This document shows, piece after piece, positions 13,838-14,662 of a DNA stretch of 14,662 nt. The DNA comes from an uncultured Chloroflexota bacterium. Its GTDB lineage: Bacteria > Chloroflexota > UBA4733. The position numbers and the translations under genes are program-made. A model generated the notes under the pieces. It was not told the DNA's origin and did no database searches. It saw only the letters and a list, made by a program, of their open reading frames with translations. Location of the stretch: positions 1-14,662 of the forward strand of contig CALBSQ010000323.1 in assembly GCA_937967325.1 (NCBI GenBank), given 5' to 3'. Positions within the stretch are counted from its first letter, which is position 1. Each line of letters begins with the position of its first letter.

Positions 13838-14660
13838 ATGCTGGCAGACCATCTCCGCGCGACGATTCAGCAGGGACGCGTCTACGACCTCGGACAGCCG
13901 CTGTTCCGCGGAATGCCTGGTCACCCCGCGCACCCACCCTTTCTCTTCACGCTGATGATTCGCCACGGCGACATCGAGCTGGCGGGCGACTGCAGCGGGG
14001 CGAACGAGCTGGTGGTGCTGGGCGGACATACGGGCACCCACGTGGACGCGCTGAGCCATATCTCCGAGCACGGACGGCTGCACGGGGACATCGACGCGCA
14101 GGACGCGCAACAAGGGCTCCGCGGGCTGAAACATCTGGGCGTCGAGAGCGTGCCCCCGATCGTCGCCCGCGGTGTCCTCCTCGACGTGGCGACAGGGCGC
14201 GGCGACAGGGCGCGGCGTCGACGCGCTGCCTGGCGGCACTGCGATCTCGGCGGAGGAGCTGGAGCGAACCGCCGTGGCGGCTGGTGTCGAGATCCAGGCG
14301 GGCGATGTCGTCCTGGTGCGCACGGGCTGGATGCGGTATTGGGACGATCGGGCAGCCTATCAAGGCGCGGAGAGCGGGTTACCCGGACCAGACACGAGCG
14401 CCGCGGAGTGGTTGGTCGAACGGAGGATTCGCGCGACGGGATCGGACACCGATATCTACGAGGTGCAGACCACGCACGCGGGCCCGATCGCTGTTCCCGC
14501 GCACACGATCCTGCTCACCCGTGGCGGGATTCACATCATGGAAATGGTCAATCTCGAGGAGCTCGCGCGCGAGCGGGTCTACGAATTCCTGTTCGTTACC
14601 GCACCATTGAAGATCGTCGGGGGGACGGGATCGCCGATCCGCCCGCTGGCGATCGCCTGA
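13838..14660 (+). pseudogene. Metal-dependent cyclase family protein (kynurenine-formamidase-like), frameshifted by a 13-bp duplication
   Basis: The first part, from ATG 13838 with AGGAGGG at 13826-13832, reads MLADHLRATIQQGRVYDLGQ and carries the family's metal motif HTGTHVDALSH (His64, His68, Asp70, His74). After VLLDVATGRG the frame is lost. The rest continues one frame over from about 14215 (GVDALPGGTAISAEELERT, GDVVLVRTGW, HTILLTRGGIHIMEMVNLEE) to the stop at 14658-14660. The break is an exact tandem duplication of 13 bp (14189-14201 and 14202-14214). Removing one copy gives a continuous 269-codon frame of normal family length. Members hydrolyse amides or lactone-like substrates such as N-formylkynurenine using a divalent metal; the substrate here is unknown. 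The gene is either a fresh pseudogene or carries a sequencing or assembly error. Confidence 0.85.
14189..14214 (+). repeat. 13-bp tandem duplication inside the cyclase gene
   Basis: GCGACAGGGCGCG occurs twice head to tail (14189-14201, 14202-14214), followed by a partial third GCG. Thirteen is not a multiple of three, so the second copy causes the frameshift. Deleting one copy restores VATGRGVDALPGG without any other change. Confidence 0.9.
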
Positions 14661-14662
14661 TC

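Overview
The window is GC-rich bacterial chromosomal DNA, roughly two-thirds G+C by eye apart from one A+T-richer patch at 6714-7400. The gene types fit a soil or thermophilic Chloroflexota (Thermomicrobia-like) or possibly an actinomycete: an ECF41/SigJ sigma factor, DoxX, a DUF433/DUF5615 toxin-antitoxin pair, a CocE hydrolase, twin LSGGQWQ ABC exporters and a metal-dependent cyclase. This assignment is inferred from gene content only. There is no rRNA, tRNA, CRISPR array or phage module.

Left part (1-2640): a compact ECF41 sigma-factor locus. A DoxX-like membrane protein (minus strand) and the sigma factor (plus strand) diverge from a 190-bp region. Downstream lie a badly deleted NAD-dependent epimerase and an NTF2/SnoaL-like protein. 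Three candidate promoters share one layout, (T/C)GTCAC(A/G)-N16-(C/G)GTC: one for doxX, one for the sigma gene and one for the epimerase remnant. This matches the known ECF41 promoter type and suggests a self-contained autoregulated regulon whose epimerase target is dead.

Middle (2640-6720): a minus-strand toxin-antitoxin pair (RHH + DUF433-type antitoxin, DUF5615 PIN-like toxin) with zero intergenic spacing and a palindrome just upstream. It is followed on the plus strand by an overlapping two-gene operon, a xylose-isomerase-like TIM-barrel protein and a CocE/NonD serine hydrolase.

Scar region (6720-8037): an A+T-richer VOC-family gene with a good sigma-70-like promoter and a 16-codon leader ORF. 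Next comes debris in which a short piece of a DNA methylase is joined to a frameshifted piece of an IS4-type transposase. The next operon's promoter lies directly after the debris.

Right part (8038-14662): two consecutive full-length ABC exporter half-transporters, probably a heterodimer, separated by an elaborate nested inverted repeat that begins inside the first gene. A convergent nucleotidyltransferase follows. Then come a small protein with a broken HNH endonuclease partner, and a cyclase gene broken by an exact 13-bp tandem duplication.

Four protein genes are visibly broken (epimerase, methylase/transposase debris, HNH, cyclase), so this is a region of active gene decay, or in part an error-prone assembly. 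I see no convincing entirely new multi-gene system. The strongest signals are the three-promoter ECF41 regulon, the 13-bp duplication in the cyclase and the structured repeat between the ABC genes.
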